Source: Nocardiopsis algeriensis
GTDB lineage: Bacteria; Actinomycetota; Actinomycetes; Streptosporangiales; Streptosporangiaceae
NCBI RefSeq assembly: GCF_014203695.1
Contig: NZ_JACHJO010000004.1
Location: forward strand, 124,001-188,000
Reading direction: 5' to 3'
Length of the DNA stretch: 64,000 nucleotides
Below, in pieces: positions 25,737 to 35,400 of the stretch. Each line of letters begins with the position of its first letter. Position 1 is the first letter of the stretch. The position numbers and the translations under genes are program-made. Under the pieces are notes generated by a model. The model worked only from the letters and a program-made list of their open reading frames with translations, made no database searches and was not told where the DNA came from.

Positions 25737-28013
25737 ATGGCGAAGCTGTCCCAGATCCTCGACCAGGTCGACTCCGAGACCATTCTCCTGCCGGAGTTCC
25801 AGCGCGGCTACGTGTGGAACCGCGACCAGGTGCGCGGGCTGCTCCGGTCGATGTACCTGGGCCATCCGGTGGGCAGCCTGCTCCTGTGGGAGACCGCCGA
25901 CCCCGCCGTGTCGGCGCGCGGCAGCTCCGCGGGAGCCGGTACCTATCAGATGCTGCTGGACGGCCAGCAGCGCATCACGTCGCTGTACGGGGTGATCAAG
26001 GGGAAGCCGCCGAAATTCTTCGACGGTGACGCCAAGGCATTCACCGGCCTGTACTTCAACGTGGACAGCCAGGAGTTCATGTTCCACTCCCCCACCCGGA
26101 TGTCGGGGGAACCGCGGTGGGTGGACGTCACCCAGCTGTTCGCCAAGGGCCCGGCCCGCTTCTTCGCCCGGCTGGCCTCCGAGTACGGCGAGGACCTCGC
26201 CGAGGCCTACCTGGACCGGATGAACCGGCTGCACCAGATCACCGAGCGCGAGTTCCAGCAGGAGAAGATCACCGGCGCCGACCGGGACGTCGAGGAGGTC
26301 GTGGAGATCTTCAACCGGGTCAACTCCGGCGGCACCAAGCTGTCCAAGGGTGACCTGGCCCTGGCCCAGGTGTGTGCTCAGTGGCCCGACGCGCGCAAGG
26401 AGATGCGGGCGGCCATCGACCGCTGGGAGAAGCGCGGGTACAAGTTCAACCTGGACTGGCTCCTGCGGACCACCATGGCGGTGGCCACCGGCAAGGCCCG
26501 GTTCGAGCAGCTGGCCAAGGTGGGCGCCGAGGAGTTCCGTGACGCGCTGGAGCGGGCGGTCGCCCACACCGACACGTTCCTGGAGGCGGTCGCGGGCCGG
26601 CTCGGTCTGGACCACGACCGGGTCCTGAAGAGCCGCGCGTCGCTGATCGTCGCGGTGCGGCTGCTGGAGCTCAACGGAGGCGAGTTCGACGACCGGTCGC
26701 ACCGCGACAAGGTCCTGTACTGGTACATGCACTCGGCGCTGTGGGGACGCTACAGCGCAATGACCGAGAGCACGCTGCAGAAGGACTTCGACACGGTGGC
26801 ACGCAGCGGGGTCGACGGGCTGATCGCGACGCTGGAGCGTTCGCGCAGCGGTGCGCTGGCGGTGCGCCCGCACGACTTCGAGGGCACGCAGGGGACACGC
26901 TTCTACCCGCTGCTGTACCTGCTGATGCGTTCGGGCAGCGCCCGCGACCTGGTCACGGGCCGAGAGCTCACCTCGGCGGCCCTGGAGTCGGGGAACCAGT
27001 TGCAGCGGCAGACGCTGTTCCCGACCGCGCTGCTGCGCGGTCACGACGCCAAGGCCGACGCGATCGCCAACTTCTGCTTCCTGGTCGACGGCGACCACCT
27101 GGGCATCGGCCAGGCGGCCCCCGAGGAGTACCTGGGCCGGATCGAGGCCGAGAACCCGGGGGTGCTGGCCTCGCAGTGGATCCCCGCCGACCCGTCGCTG
27201 TGGCGGGTGGAGCGCTACCGCGACTTCCTGGCCGCGCGCCGGGAGATGCTGGCCGAGGCGGCGCAGGCCTTCCTGGAGGGGCTCCGGGAGGGAACCGCCC
27301 CCGAGGAGGAGAAGCTGAGTCCGCTCACCGTGGTGGCGGAGGAGGCCGGCGACCCGCGCAGCGTGCAGGTGCGGACCCTGGTGGAGGAGCTGCGCGAGGC
27401 GGGGTACGCCGAGCCGGAGCTGGACACGGTGATCAGCGACCCGGGAAGCGGCCGGGTCATCGCCGAGGCGGAGGCGTTCTGGGCCGAGGGGCTGCAGCGG
27501 GGACTGGGCAAGCCGGTGGTGCTGGAGCTGGACCCCGAGCAGGCGGACCTGCCACGGCTCCAGGAGCTGGGGTACGAGGTGTTCACCTCGGTGGAGGCGC
27601 TGTCGGGGTTCGTGCGCCGCAGCGCGCAGGAGGCCTCCGGCACGCACCCGGTGGAGGTGCCCGCCGAGCCGGTCGGGTCCGCCGGGGAGGAGCACGGCGG
27701 CGGGGACGACACCGAGAAGGCCTTCCACCAGGCGATGGTGTCGGTCTACGAACGGGCCAAGGAGGAGGCGGGTTACACGCCGTCGTTCTTCCTGGGGATG
27801 CTCGCGGATCTGGGGGCGCTGGGGACGGCGCGCAAGCTGTTGGCCGCCCCGGCGGTCTCCGACGGGTTCTCCAACCTGTGGGAGCGGGGCCGGCTGGACC
27901 TGACGGTGGAGGCGGTGGTGCTGCGGCCGGAGTTCGCCGAGCTGTTCACCGCCGAGGAACTGGACCGGGCCCGCGGGCGCCTGGAGCAGTTCGGGTACGC
28001 GTTCGCGGGCTAG
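25737..28013 (+). CDS. DUF262 (GmrS-like) protein with extended C-terminus
   Basis: A 758-aa protein. ATG 25737 is preceded by GGAGG. The N-terminal ParB/Srx-like DUF262 domain has LLPEFQRGYVW, the DGQQR motif at residues 75-79 and FNRVNSGGTKLSKGDLALAQ, all characteristic. DUF262 domains hydrolyse nucleotides or recognise modified DNA in GmrSD, BrxU and related restriction systems. No DUF1524/HNH nuclease is seen, so it differs from GmrSD fusions. The last 95 residues (EKAFHQAMVSVYERAKEEAGYTPSFFLGML to the end) form a separate helical domain of a type that also occurs at the ends of other actinobacterial proteins. It follows the UvrD/RelE fusion and probably works with it; this is inference. 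Confidence 0.85.
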   Translation: MAKLSQILDQVDSETILLPEFQRGYVWNRDQVRGLLRSMYLGHPVGSLLLWETADPAVSARGSSAGAGTYQMLLDGQQRITSLYGVIKGKPPKFFDGDAKAFTGLYFNVDSQEFMFHSPTRMSGEPRWVDVTQLFAKGPARFFARLASEYGEDLAEAYLDRMNRLHQITEREFQQEKITGADRDVEEVVEIFNRVNSGGTKLSKGDLALAQVCAQWPDARKEMRAAIDRWEKRGYKFNLDWLLRTTMAVATGKARFEQLAKVGAEEFRDALERAVAHTDTFLEAVAGRLGLDHDRVLKSRASLIVAVRLLELNGGEFDDRSHRDKVLYWYMHSALWGRYSAMTESTLQKDFDTVARSGVDGLIATLERSRSGALAVRPHDFEGTQGTRFYPLLYLLMRSGSARDLVTGRELTSAALESGNQLQRQTLFPTALLRGHDAKADAIANFCFLVDGDHLGIGQAAPEEYLGRIEAENPGVLASQWIPADPSLWRVERYRDFLAARREMLAEAAQAFLEGLREGTAPEEEKLSPLTVVAEEAGDPRSVQVRTLVEELREAGYAEPELDTVISDPGSGRVIAEAEAFWAEGLQRGLGKPVVLELDPEQADLPRLQELGYEVFTSVEALSGFVRRSAQEASGTHPVEVPAEPVGSAGEEHGGGDDTEKAFHQAMVSVYERAKEEAGYTPSFFLGMLADLGALGTARKLLAAPAVSDGFSNLWERGRLDLTVEAVVLRPEFAELFTAEELDRARGRLEQFGYAFAG

Positions 28014-28030
28014 TTCGCCGATGGAGGTGT

Positions 28031-28082
28031 GGTGCCCTGGTCAGTGGTCGTCAGAGGCCAATGACCGCTTGACCGGGGCACC
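28031..28082 (+). terminator. Possible terminator after the DUF262 gene
   Basis: GGTGCCCTGGTCA (28031-28043) pairs with TGACCGGGGCACC (28070-28082) with one mismatch and a 26-nt loop. It starts 18 nt after the stop codon. No T-run follows, so it is only a candidate. Confidence 0.45.
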
Positions 28083-28239
28083 GGCCGGTCGGTTGTTCCG
28101 GATCGCGGCGTTGAACACGCCGATGCGCTGACTCAGTCAGGGCGGAAACGGCTCCAGCGCGTGTTCGGGCTCGTCATCATGCCGGGGCCTGACCAAGGCA
28201 GGGCCCAGCCCGGCGACGGCCCTTTCGATGGGGTACCGG

Positions 28240-28370
28240 ACGGTGGAGAACCGCGTGGATCATGTGCGGGGCGCGGCCGTCGAAGAGGACGCACGCCGCA
28301 CCCGTACCAAAGCCGTTCCGGTCGTGCTGGGGCGCCTGACCAATATCGCCTGCCAAGCGTTTGCCGCAGA
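28240..28370 (+). mobile_element. Short ISAs1-family transposase scrap
   Basis: The frame around GTVENRVDHVRGAAVEEDAR and RTRTKAVPVVLGRLTNIA matches the end of an ISAs1 transposase and is a relative of the 9200-9775 remnant. Nothing else of the element is left. Confidence 0.6.
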
Positions 28371-28396
28371 AACCTGCGGTCCTGATTCCCCAGCTA

Positions 28397-28524
28397 CGCC
28401 TCATTTCTCGTGATCTTGTATCTGGGGACAACTTCACCCCATCTCGCCGCCGTCCCGTAGGTCTCGCTGCCGTCCCACAGCCGGCCAAAGTGACCGCAAG
28501 TACAAGATCACCGCAAGAAACGCC
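28397..28524. repeat. MITE-like repeat, copy 1
   Basis: About 128 bp bounded by imperfect inverted repeats whose perfect inner part is GTGATCTTGTA (28410-28420) and TACAAGATCAC (28501-28511). The 102-bp core is 95 % identical (5 differences) to copy 2. It has no coding capacity. It looks like a miniature inverted-repeat element. Confidence 0.65.
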
Positions 28525-28682
28525 ACCGCACGGAATCGTGTGCGGCTCTTCCAGCTGAGGCAAGGGACGACTCCCGATTGGAACGAGAGACAACCCAGAC
28601 CGGATCAATCAGAACACAGGCCCAAACCCCCCACCCCAACCGAAAAGCCCGCGCCCTCCCTCCCGCTGCGATTCATCCACAT

Positions 28683-28810
28683 GGCCTATTTCCCCGTGAT
28701 CTTGTATCTAGAGACAACTTCACCCCATCCCGCCGCCGTCCCGTAGGTCTCACTGCCGTCCCACAGCCAGCCAAAGTGACCGCAAGTACAAGATCACCGG
28801 AAGAAAGGCC
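28683..28810. repeat. MITE-like repeat, copy 2
   Basis: Same orientation as copy 1 and 286 bp away. The end sequences form a 24-bp imperfect inverted repeat (20 of 24 match), from GGCCT at 28683 to AGGCC at 28810. A parent transposase with matching ends is not in the window. Confidence 0.68.
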
Positions 28811-28851
28811 ACTGGCCATGGTAGGGGTGAATGGAAACCTTCGGCCACGCC

Positions 28852-28923
28852 TGCGCCCGCGCTCGCTCCTGCGTCCACATCCGCGCCTGTGTCGATACCC
28901 GCACTTGTGTCCACACCCGGGCC
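28852..28923 (+). repeat. Four 18-bp imperfect tandem repeats
   Basis: Units start at 28852, 28870, 28888 and 28906, each of the form TGYGYCSRYRCYCGSRCY (for example TGTGTCGATACCCGCACT). If translated in one plus frame, they would give a 6-residue repeat such as CVHTRA, but no gene with a start and ribosome-binding site contains them. Confidence 0.6.
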
Positions 28924-29056
28924 TTGTTCCATTCGAGTCCGCCACCAGGTGGGACAAGGTCGGGAGCCGGTGTGAACTGCTCATGGTCCAGGTGGTCGAG
29001 GAGGTTGCGCAGGGTGTGCTTGTCGGTGGTGTGGCCTTATGGACAGCGGTTTCCCA
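28924..29056 (-). other. Broken coding-like fragment, unidentified
   Basis: On the minus strand this stretch reads GHTTDKHTLRNLLDHLDHEQFTPAPD without a start or ribosome-binding site. It looks like a leftover of a gene, possibly a transposase, but no family is recognised. It is part of the gene-poor zone 28083-29239. Confidence 0.25.
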
Positions 29057-29127
29057 ACAGTTCCACGACCCTTCAGGACCGTGCCCGTTGTTGCATGTCA
29101 GAGCTCGGTCATATCGCCGCAACCGGT
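29057..29127 (+). repeat. Dispersed ~71-bp repeat, copy B
   Basis: Partner of 9822-9892 and, like it, downstream of an ISAs1 scrap. No coding function is seen. Confidence 0.5.
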
Positions 29128-29239
29128 TCAGTTCCGGCTTCAGCACACCCCTCGGAAAAATGATGACTCCGGAGCCCTACTGCAAAGGCATCTGACACAT
29201 CCTCACCACCTGGCTTGCCGAACCCCTGACCTCCATTAA

Positions 29240-29647
29240 TTACTCTTGAAGGGGCCTGAAAGCAAGAGGATGGTCGTTGCCGTCAAAACGAGAGGCGACT
29301 TCCCATCTTGTTCTCCTGGAAATCAAATAGAAGATGAACTTCACCTTGCCGGGATTTTCTGACCACGTGGACTCAAATACATCTATGGCCGTACTGTACG
29401 GACCCGAGATAATTTCTTCGATGTGCACATGAATTTTACCGACAAGCTTATCATCAGATTCGATCCGAAACTCAAATGATCCCGAGGCATTACTCCACTC
29501 ACGCACCATTTCTGGGAAACCACGGAATGCGCAAGCAACCTCATCAAGACTGGCGGAAACTTCAATGAACTCAACCCTCGACAACATTCCCCCAAGACCA
29601 GACAATGGTGCGCCCGCTGCCCCGGCAGCGGACGATTGCTCCGACAC
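29240..29647 (-). CDS. Low-GC hypothetical protein
   Basis: A 135-aa frame starting at GTG 29647; an ATG at 29587 is equally possible and neither has a convincing ribosome-binding site. The protein is soluble with alternating strands and helices (FRGFPEMVREW, FEFRIESDDKLVGKIHVHIEEI, KVKFIFYLISRRTRWEV), a plausible compact alpha/beta fold. GC content is far below that of neighbours, which marks recent acquisition. The family is unknown. Confidence 0.5.
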   Translation of the reverse strand: MSEQSSAAGAAGAPLSGLGGMLSRVEFIEVSASLDEVACAFRGFPEMVREWSNASGSFEFRIESDDKLVGKIHVHIEEIISGPYSTAIDVFESTWSENPGKVKFIFYLISRRTRWEVASRFDGNDHPLAFRPLQE

Positions 29648-29775
29648 CAGGGCCGGATCCGATCATGGAGCGGTCCAGGCTCCTCGGTTCGAATCCGTCA
29701 CCGAACGGCTGTGAACATCCCGCGATGTCCGCACGGCTCTGAGCGGGGCCGTGCGGACACGTCGGTGTTCCCGGT

Positions 29776-30648
29776 TCAGACCCGTTCCACGGGTAGCCAC
29801 AGCTCGGCGTCGGCTCCGGTGCCGTCCTCGGTGCGGGCAACCCTCAGGATCTCGGGACCCTCGACGGCTCGGTAGGCCGGGTTGGCGGGGAACCACTCGC
29901 CGAAGGCGTCCGCCCACATCCGCTGCAGGCCCTGGGGGAACTCCGCCACGGGCACCGACCGGGGGAAGACCGCCCAGGTTCCCGCAGGCACCTCCAGGGT
30001 CTCCATGCCCTCTGCTCCTGGCGCCGAGGTCGCCGCGGCCTGGTAGTAGTCGATCTCGCTGCCCTCCTCCCGGTCGGGGGACAGCGCGGCGGTCACTCCC
30101 AGGACACCGCGCGGTTCCTGGTCGGACAGTTCCCCGATCCGGTCCAGGACCTCCCGGCCCAGTCCTCGGGTGAACTCCTCCATGGCCGGGTTGCGGCCCT
30201 CGTGGACGATCGGCACCCGTGCCCTGCGGCCCACGAGGCGGAAGGCGTCCTTGTCCACGATGCGGTACTGCATGCTTTCGCTCCCTTCGACGGTGAGGCG
30301 GAACCGTATCCGCGGTTGGGAGGAGAGCACCGCGCCGCTTCGGCGGGCCTCGCCGGGGCCCACACCGTGCACGGCGCGGAAGGCCCGGGCGAAGGCCTCG
30401 GCCGACCCGTAGCCGTGGCGTACCGCGATCTCGAGCAGGCTGTCGCTGCCCTCGAGCACGTCGGCACCTGCCAGGGTGAGCCTGCGCCGCCGCACGTACT
30501 CCGACAGCGGCATTCCGGCCAGGACCGAGAACAGGCGGCGCAGATGGTGTTCGGAGGTGAGCGCGATGCGCGCCATCTCCGCCGTGTCGACCGGCGCCGA
30601 GAGGTCCTCCTCGACCTTCTCCAGTGCCCGGTTGAGGTGTTCCAGCAC
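29776..30648 (-). CDS. AraC-family regulator with GyrI-like effector domain
   Basis: A 290-aa regulator. GTG 30648 is chosen because a strong GGAAGAGGAGG ribosome-binding site lies just upstream. The N-terminal 110 residues hold two helix-turn-helix units of AraC type (DTAEMARIALTSEHHLRRLF and LLEIAVRHGYGSAEAFARAFRAVHGVGP). Residues from about 130 form a GyrI/effector-binding domain, ending in AELWLPVERV. Proteins of this layout (Rob/SoxS-like) sense small hydrophobic or cationic molecules and activate transporters or efflux genes. The gene is divergent from the small membrane protein at 30871, a possible target. Confidence 0.88.
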   Translation of the reverse strand: MLEHLNRALEKVEEDLSAPVDTAEMARIALTSEHHLRRLFSVLAGMPLSEYVRRRRLTLAGADVLEGSDSLLEIAVRHGYGSAEAFARAFRAVHGVGPGEARRSGAVLSSQPRIRFRLTVEGSESMQYRIVDKDAFRLVGRRARVPIVHEGRNPAMEEFTRGLGREVLDRIGELSDQEPRGVLGVTAALSPDREEGSEIDYYQAAATSAPGAEGMETLEVPAGTWAVFPRSVPVAEFPQGLQRMWADAFGEWFPANPAYRAVEGPEILRVARTEDGTGADAELWLPVERV

Positions 30649-30870
30649 GGTGTCCTCCTCTTCCTGCACCACCGACCCTAGGAAGGGCGACCCCGTGCGC
30701 ACCCGACAGTTTCCGACCCGGTCCGGTCGGACTCGCGCGGGCGGCGGAGCGCCGTCCCGGAAAGAGGCTCCCCGGATCGGGGAACTTCCCGGAACCCGGC
30801 CGGGCGGAGAGGCGTCACAGCAGGCGGACGGCGGGCGTCGGGTGCCCGCCCCGAGGTGCGTGGAGCCGGT

Positions 30871-31254
30871 ATGCCATCCCCCGAGAACACAGATTCCCTG
30901 GCAGAACGGGTCAAGGGCGAGCTGGGCCGCTCAGCGGTGCGGGGCCTGTCCGGGTTCCTGCTGGGCGCCCTGGCGCTCGACCTGCTCGCCCTGCTCCTGT
31001 TGGGCTCCACCGAGTACTGGTACATGCACGTCGTGCTCCTGCTGGCGGGGCCCCCGGCCGCTCTGGTGCTGGTGGCCGAGTCCGAGCCCGATCCCGACGG
31101 GGTCCTGGCGCGCGCGGCCGGCGCGTGGTTCATGGTGGTGGCGTTCTTCTTCGTCCTTCTGGGTGCCTGGGGGCTCCTGGGGCCGTGGATGCTGCTGCCC
31201 GGCGCGGCCTCGGGAACGGCAGCCGTTCTGCTGTACCGGCGGGGCGTCCGGTGA
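30871..31254 (+). CDS. Small four-helix membrane protein
   Basis: A 127-aa protein. ATG 30871 has GGAG at proper spacing; a GTG 15 nt upstream is less likely. A short charged N-terminus is followed by about four hydrophobic segments (LSGFLLGALALDLLALLLLG, MHVVLLLAGPPAALVLVA, AWFMVVAFFFVLLGAWGLLG, MLLPGAASGTAAVLLY). It has no transport signature. It is divergent from the AraC regulator and convergent with the BASS gene, which ends 4 nt later. Function unknown. Confidence 0.65.
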   Translation: MPSPENTDSLAERVKGELGRSAVRGLSGFLLGALALDLLALLLLGSTEYWYMHVVLLLAGPPAALVLVAESEPDPDGVLARAAGAWFMVVAFFFVLLGAWGLLGPWMLLPGAASGTAAVLLYRRGVR

Positions 31255-31257
31255 TCC

Positions 31258-32202
31258 TCAGGCCTGCTCGGGTTCCTCCGGGGCGCGGCGGGCCCACCAT
31301 CCGGCCAGGAGCGAGCCGGACATGTTGTGCCACACGGAGAACAGGGCGCCGGGCAGGGCGGCCAGCGGGTTGAAGTGGGCGGTGGCCAGGGCGGCGGCCA
31401 GGCCCGAGTTCTGCATGCCCACCTCGATCGTCACGGCGCGGCGGGCGCTGTCGGGCAGGCGGCCGACACGGCCGGCCAGGTTGCCCAGGGCCAGACCCAG
31501 GCCGTTGTGGACGACGACGGCCAGGGCGAGCAGGGGGCCAGCGGTCAGGACGGCGCCGGCGTTGGCGCCGACGATCGCGGCGACCACGACGACGATGCCT
31601 CCCACCGAGACCAGGGGCAGCAGCGGCAGGATGCGTTCGACCAGGCGCGCGGCGGCCAGGCGCAGGAGCAGGCCCGCCAGGACGGGGACGAGGACGACCT
31701 GGACGATGGAGACGAACAGGTCGCCGGCGGGGACGGGCAGGGTGGAGCCGGCCAGGGCCAGGACGAGCAGCGGGGTGGCCAGCGGCGCGAGCAGGGTGGA
31801 GACCGAGGTCATGGCCACGGAGAGGGCGACGTCGCCGCGGGCCAGGTAGACGATGACGTTGGAGGCGGTACCTCCGGGGGCCGAGCCGACCAGGACCATG
31901 CCGACGACGAGCGCGGGCGGCAGGGCGAACAGGTGTGCCACGGCCCAGCCCAGGAGCGGCATGATCGTGTACTGGGCCAGGACACCCAGGAGGACCGCCC
32001 GGGGGTGGCGGGCCACGACAGCGAAGTCGGAGGGGCGCAGTGTCAGGCCCATGCCGAACATGATGACGCCCAGGAGCGGGGACACGTAGGGGGCGGCGAG
32101 GGCGGCCCGGTCGGGCAGAAGGAGCCCGGCGGCGGCCCCGGCCAGGACGAGCAGCGCGAACCACCGTCCGGCCAGATCGGCGATGCGGGTGAGGTGCGTC
32201 AT
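31258..32202 (-). CDS. Bile acid:sodium symporter (BASS) family transporter
   Basis: A 314-aa protein with about ten hydrophobic segments. BASS family hallmarks include FGMGLTLRPSDF, the GSAPGGTASNVIVYLARGD crossing motif and IEVGMQNSGLAAALA. The family transports organic anions such as pyruvate, pantothenate or bile acids with sodium. It starts at ATG 32202 and stands alone, downstream of and on the same strand as the jet genes, with a 219-bp gap where jetD would be expected. Confidence 0.85.
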   Translation of the reverse strand: MTHLTRIADLAGRWFALLVLAGAAAGLLLPDRAALAAPYVSPLLGVIMFGMGLTLRPSDFAVVARHPRAVLLGVLAQYTIMPLLGWAVAHLFALPPALVVGMVLVGSAPGGTASNVIVYLARGDVALSVAMTSVSTLLAPLATPLLVLALAGSTLPVPAGDLFVSIVQVVLVPVLAGLLLRLAAARLVERILPLLPLVSVGGIVVVVAAIVGANAGAVLTAGPLLALAVVVHNGLGLALGNLAGRVGRLPDSARRAVTIEVGMQNSGLAAALATAHFNPLAALPGALFSVWHNMSGSLLAGWWARRAPEEPEQA

Positions 32203-32421
32203 CGGTGTGCTCCCGGTGCGGGTTCGGGAGGGGGCGGGGCGCCCGTCCCCGTGCGGTTGCCTCCGTGTGCGGCCGGCACCGCCCGGTCAGGTTAGCGCTC
32301 CGCCCCCAGGCCCGCCGTACACGGGGCCACCCCTCCCCCGGCGCCCGCCCCGGGCCTGTTCAGCGGGGGTGCGCGGCGCTCCAGGTCCTCCAGGAGGAGG
32401 TCGGTGGCCGGCATCGGCCGC

Positions 32422-35400
32422 TCAGGCGGGTTGCTCCTCCTGCTCCCCGACCGTGACGGGAAGGGTGTCCTCGGTGGCCAGGGGGACGTGGCGGCTGGGG
32501 GTGAAACCGAGCAGGTGGGAGGCCAGGGCCTCGTTGCCGGAGAACCCCGCGTCGGCGTCGACGACCTGGGCGCCGTCCCAGAGCATGAGCATGGCCGAGA
32601 CGGTGTGGGCGGCCTTGTCGTGGTGCATGTCGTAGTGGGCGGCCATGGGGACGCTGTCGTAGTGCACCCACAGGTCGTGGCCGGTCATGAACACGTCCAG
32701 GTCGAAGGTGACGGTCAGGCCCATGAGTTCGGGCTTGTAGCGGTCGTCGATGCCGGCGAAGGCCTCGTCCAGGGCGATCAGGCGCGGGCAGTCGGGGCGG
32801 GCCGAGGAGTACAGGGCGTTGGCCGCGGCGAACAGCGGTAGGTGGATGGCCGCGGACTTCTCGCCGCCCGACATCTCCTCGTGGCGGCCCCGGGTCAGGC
32901 GCACCTCCTCCTGTCCGGGGACGGCCTTGCGCAGTTCGAAACGGTACCACTGCCGGTAGTCCAGGACCGCCGAGAGCACCTGCTTGTAGGTGGCCCTGGG
33001 GTGGGCGGCGCGGTGGTCGCGGATCAGCTCGCGCAGTGCGGCCCGCAGCTCGGCCAGGCCCGCGGGGCCCAGGCCGGCGCCGTCGCGGCGCACCAGGTCG
33101 GCCACGGCGCGCTGCCGGTCGGTGAGCCGGTCCGAGCGGGTCCAGCGGATGCCGATCTGCGTCCCGGAGGTCATGGGCCGCGAGCGGGTGTCGGCGTCCA
33201 TGCTCCGTACGAGGTCGCGGGCGGTGCGTACGCGGTCGTGGATCTGCTGGGCGACGGCGGAGAGCAGTTCGTCCTCCAGGACGCCCCGCTCCTCGTGGCG
33301 CAGCAGCGCGTCCTGCTCCTGGACGCGGTCGGCGAGCACGCGGGCGAAGGCGGGCAGGGGGTTGCGGCCGTTCTCGTCGCCGACGTGGACGGTGACGATG
33401 CCGCTGCCGTCGGCCTCGTGGTCGACCTGGTGTCCGTCGGCGGTGGCGCCGAGGGCGTCGGTGAACACGCGCAGTGCCTCGGACATGCGGGTGGAGGCCG
33501 AGCGCAGTGCGCTGTCGGAGACGTCGGCGTTGCCGACTGCTCCGGTGAGGGCGTCGAGGATCTCGGTGGCGCCCGGGGGCAGGACGGCGCGCACGGCCGA
33601 GGCCGGGTCGGCTCCCTCGGCCAGATGTGCGGCGGCGCGGTCGGCGGCCTCCTCGGCGGTGGGCCACGAGGTGGGCCAGGGGCGGTCGAGGGGGGTGTCC
33701 AGGAGCAGGGGCAGCAGGGCGGGCCGGGTGAGTGCGGCGAGGCCCTCGCAGTGCTCGAGCACCGAGCGCAGGGAGGAGGTGAGCGCCCGGCGGCCGCTGT
33801 TGACGCCCTCCTCCGCGCGGACGGCGTTCTCGCGTGCGGTGGCGGCCTCGGCGCGCAGCCGCTCGAGGTCGTGCCGGGCGCGGACGAGCTCCTCGCCGGT
33901 GGTGCGCAGGCGTTCCAGTGCCTCCTGGGCGGTGGCGCCGACGGCGTCCTGGCGGGCCTGGAGTTCGAGGAGTTTGTCCTGGTGCTCGGCGGTGCGGTCG
34001 CGGTGGGCGCTCTCGTCCTGTTCCAGGTCGGCGGTCAGGCGCGCGATCGCGGCCCTGCGCTGGGCCAGGTCGTCCTCGGCGCGGCCGGTCTCGGTGCGGG
34101 CCTCGTGCAGGTCGCGGGCCGCGGCGAGGAAGTCGTCCACGGCGGCGGCCACGGCCCGGACGCGGTCGGGGACGGCGGGCATGGCGCGCTCGGAGGCGGT
34201 GGCGTGCAGGCGGTGGCGGCGGGAGTCGCGTTCGGCGGTGGCCGAGTCCAGGCGGCGGCGGGCCCCGTCGTGGTCGGCGCGCCTGGCCGCCACGACGGTG
34301 GCGTGGTGTTCGACGGCCTTGAGGGCGCGGGCCAGTGGTGCGACGGCGGGCAGGTCGGCGCGGGCCGCGGTGAAGGCGCCGATCCGCTCGTCGGCCTCGG
34401 CCAGGCGGCGGTCGGCCTCCGCCGCGGCCGTGTCGAGTTCCTCGGCGCGGGCCCGGAGAGCGGCCAGGCGTTCGCGGCGGCGGGCGGCCCGGTTGGTGGC
34501 GCCGATGAACTCGGGGGCGGCCTTGGGGTGCAGGCCGGTGAGGACGCCGAGTCCGAAGCGGGCGCCGGGGCCGACGTGGGCGGTGCCGGGGGCGGGCGGG
34601 GTGTCGGCGAGGGCGATCGAGTGCAGGATCGCGGTGACCGCCTCGGCGGGGACGCGGTCCTGCTCCTCGGGGAGGAGGACGTCGGCGAGGGTGGGGCCGG
34701 CGGCGGGGGCGCCGGGCACGAGGTAGGCGTCGGCCTCCGCGCTGCCGTCCAGGAGGGAGGGGGTGGCGGAGGGGTCGGGGTGGACCCAGGCGGTGAGGAG
34801 ACCGGCTCCGTCGAGGGCGCCCTCGAGGGCGGCGGCGCGGGCGGGGTCGATGCCGTCGGCGAAGCGGACCAGCTGCCAGAGGGGGGCGCCGGGGCGGCCG
34901 GGGCGCGGGGCGGTGCGGGTGCGGTCGGCGGGCGGGGCGTCGTCGCGTTCGGCCGCGACGGCGGCGTGTTCGGAGCGCACCTGTTCCAGGTCGGTGGAGA
35001 GGCGGTCGCGTTCGTCGGCGAGGCGTCCGCGGTGGAGGACGGCCTCGGTGCGGGCCTGTTCGGTGAGGTCGGCGAAGACCTCGGCGGGGGTGGGGGCTCC
35101 GGGTTCGCCGAACTCCTCCAGGGCGCGGGCCAGGGGTTCGGTGTGGGCGGGGTCCAGGGGTCCGGGTCCGGTGGTCCAGCGCTCGGCCCAGCGGTCGAGG
35201 GCCTGGGCGGCCTGTGTGCGGGCGGCGGCCAGTTCCTCCTCGGCGCGGGCGGCCTCGGCCTCGGCCCGGGTGAGTCCGTCGGCGGCCTGGGCGGCGTCGG
35301 CCTCGGCGCGGGAGCACTCGGCGTCGGCCGCCTCCAGGTCGTCCAGGCGGGCGCGGACCGCCTCGACGTCCTCGGTGCGGGCGGCGGCGCGGGCCCGGGC

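Noticed and set aside
29670-29710. TTCGAATCC sequence resembling a tRNA T-loop
   Set aside because: Only three of five stem pairs form, and no acceptor or anticodon arm can be built around it.
32295-32417. A 40-codon minus-strand ORF right after jetC, possible start of jetD
   Set aside because: It ends at a stop after 40 codons and shows no similarity that I can see to the jetD nuclease, so it cannot stand for that gene.
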